Source of the DNA: Paramarasmius palmivorus
Taxonomy: Eukaryota; Basidiomycota; Agaricomycetes; Agaricales; Marasmiaceae
DNA length: 45,447 nucleotides
Direction of reading: 5' to 3'
NCBI GenBank assembly: GCA_037176845.1
Contig: JAYKXP010000253.1
Coordinates: 1 to 45,447 of the forward strand
The position numbers and the translations under genes are program-made. Of the stretch, positions 45,100 through 45,447 are shown piece after piece (within the stretch, counting starts at the first letter, position 1; the number at the start of each line of letters is the position of its first letter). The notes below the pieces were generated by a model that worked only from the letters and a program-made list of their open reading frames with translations, was not told where the DNA came from and made no database searches.

Positions 45100-45447
45100 A
45101 GTGATGGCAGAGCTGCAATATCACTGAAGGCGTCAAGACACCCACCGACTCTCAAGCAGGGACCCGCCCTCGCGAAAGCAGCGCTAAGAAAATGGTCAAA
45201 CCCGACTACAATGTCAACGACGCCGGTAAGAGAGAGCTTGTAACATTACAAGCAGACAACGTTAATACGTTTGACAGCCAAGCGACTTGAAGAAATAGCT
45301 TCAGAACGCAACAACTCCGGAGTAGTCATGAATCCAGTATCTGACTTCGAGAAGGCAAGTGAAAACCGACACTCCCTATGCGCGGGGACTCATAGTACAT
45401 GCACAGGACCTGAAACGGGAAGAGACAGGACCGAAGGTAATTCAAAC
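45100..45447 (+). CDS. Start of a gene cut by the right edge
   Basis: A plus-strand frame reads EGVKTPTDSQAG, KKMVKPDYNVNDA, then, across a GTAAGA...GACAG intron (45224-45271), KRLEEIASERNNSGVVMNPV. The first exon and start are not clear: the frame is closed upstream near 45105, so a splice acceptor there, or the other-frame ATG at 45058, must be involved. Too short to classify. Confidence 0.3.

Overview
The window looks like a basidiomycete (Agaricomycete) nuclear genome. Genes carry many introns of about 45-60 bp with GT(A/G)NGT donors. The gene families seen here (KDZ transposases with an N-terminal cysteine cluster, a fungal TET/JBP dioxygenase, viroplasmin/RNase H1 N-terminal-domain proteins, JmjC-like and F-box-like families, Helitron remnants) are typical of mushroom genomes. 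All exon models were made by eye from splice signals and reading frames.

Layout. 1-1.2 kb: decayed N-terminal part of a Helitron-type protein, minus strand, running off the left edge. About 2.6-6.0 kb: decayed JmjC-type gene, minus strand, containing a coding minisatellite. 6.0-7.9 kb: no gene seen. 7.9-12.3 kb: first KDZ transposase (KDZ1, minus). 12.4-16.9 kb: a possible small plus-strand gene, a basic protein (B), a double-viroplasmin protein and a single-viroplasmin protein, the last three minus. 17.69-17.92 kb and 33.84-36.66 kb: the two halves of one plus-strand gene (A), split by a 15.9-kb insertion. 36.7-37.1 kb: a tRNA-like/SINE-like stretch. 37.1-37.8 kb: an unknown gene. 37.9-41.5 kb: three related F-box-like genes. 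41.7-44.7 kb: an intron-rich unknown gene. Right edge: the start of another gene.

Main result. 17,921-33,835 is a well-delimited KDZ element. Its ends are inverted repeats (35 of 47 positions match without gaps, starting with a perfect ACAGGTTA). Just inside each end lies an array of the palindrome ACATTGCAATGT. It carries an apparently intact KDZ transposase (KDZ2), a TET/JBP 2OG-Fe(II) dioxygenase with its catalytic residues, transcribed divergently from the transposase, an RPA3-like single-strand-DNA-binding subunit, a double-viroplasmin protein, a basic B-type protein, an acidic protein of unknown function, and A', a homologue of the very gene the element sits in. The KDZ-TET/JBP link in basidiomycetes is already published. 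The RPA3-like subunit plus the A/B/viroplasmin set as a defined cargo is what looks new.

Second result. KDZ1, B, the viroplasmin genes and gene A have the same layout as the inner element when that element is flipped: KDZ at one end pointing outward, an A-type gene at the other end pointing outward, B and viroplasmin genes between. This suggests nested elements, with the TET-bearing one inserted into the A gene of an older relative. The ends of the proposed outer element could not be found by eye.
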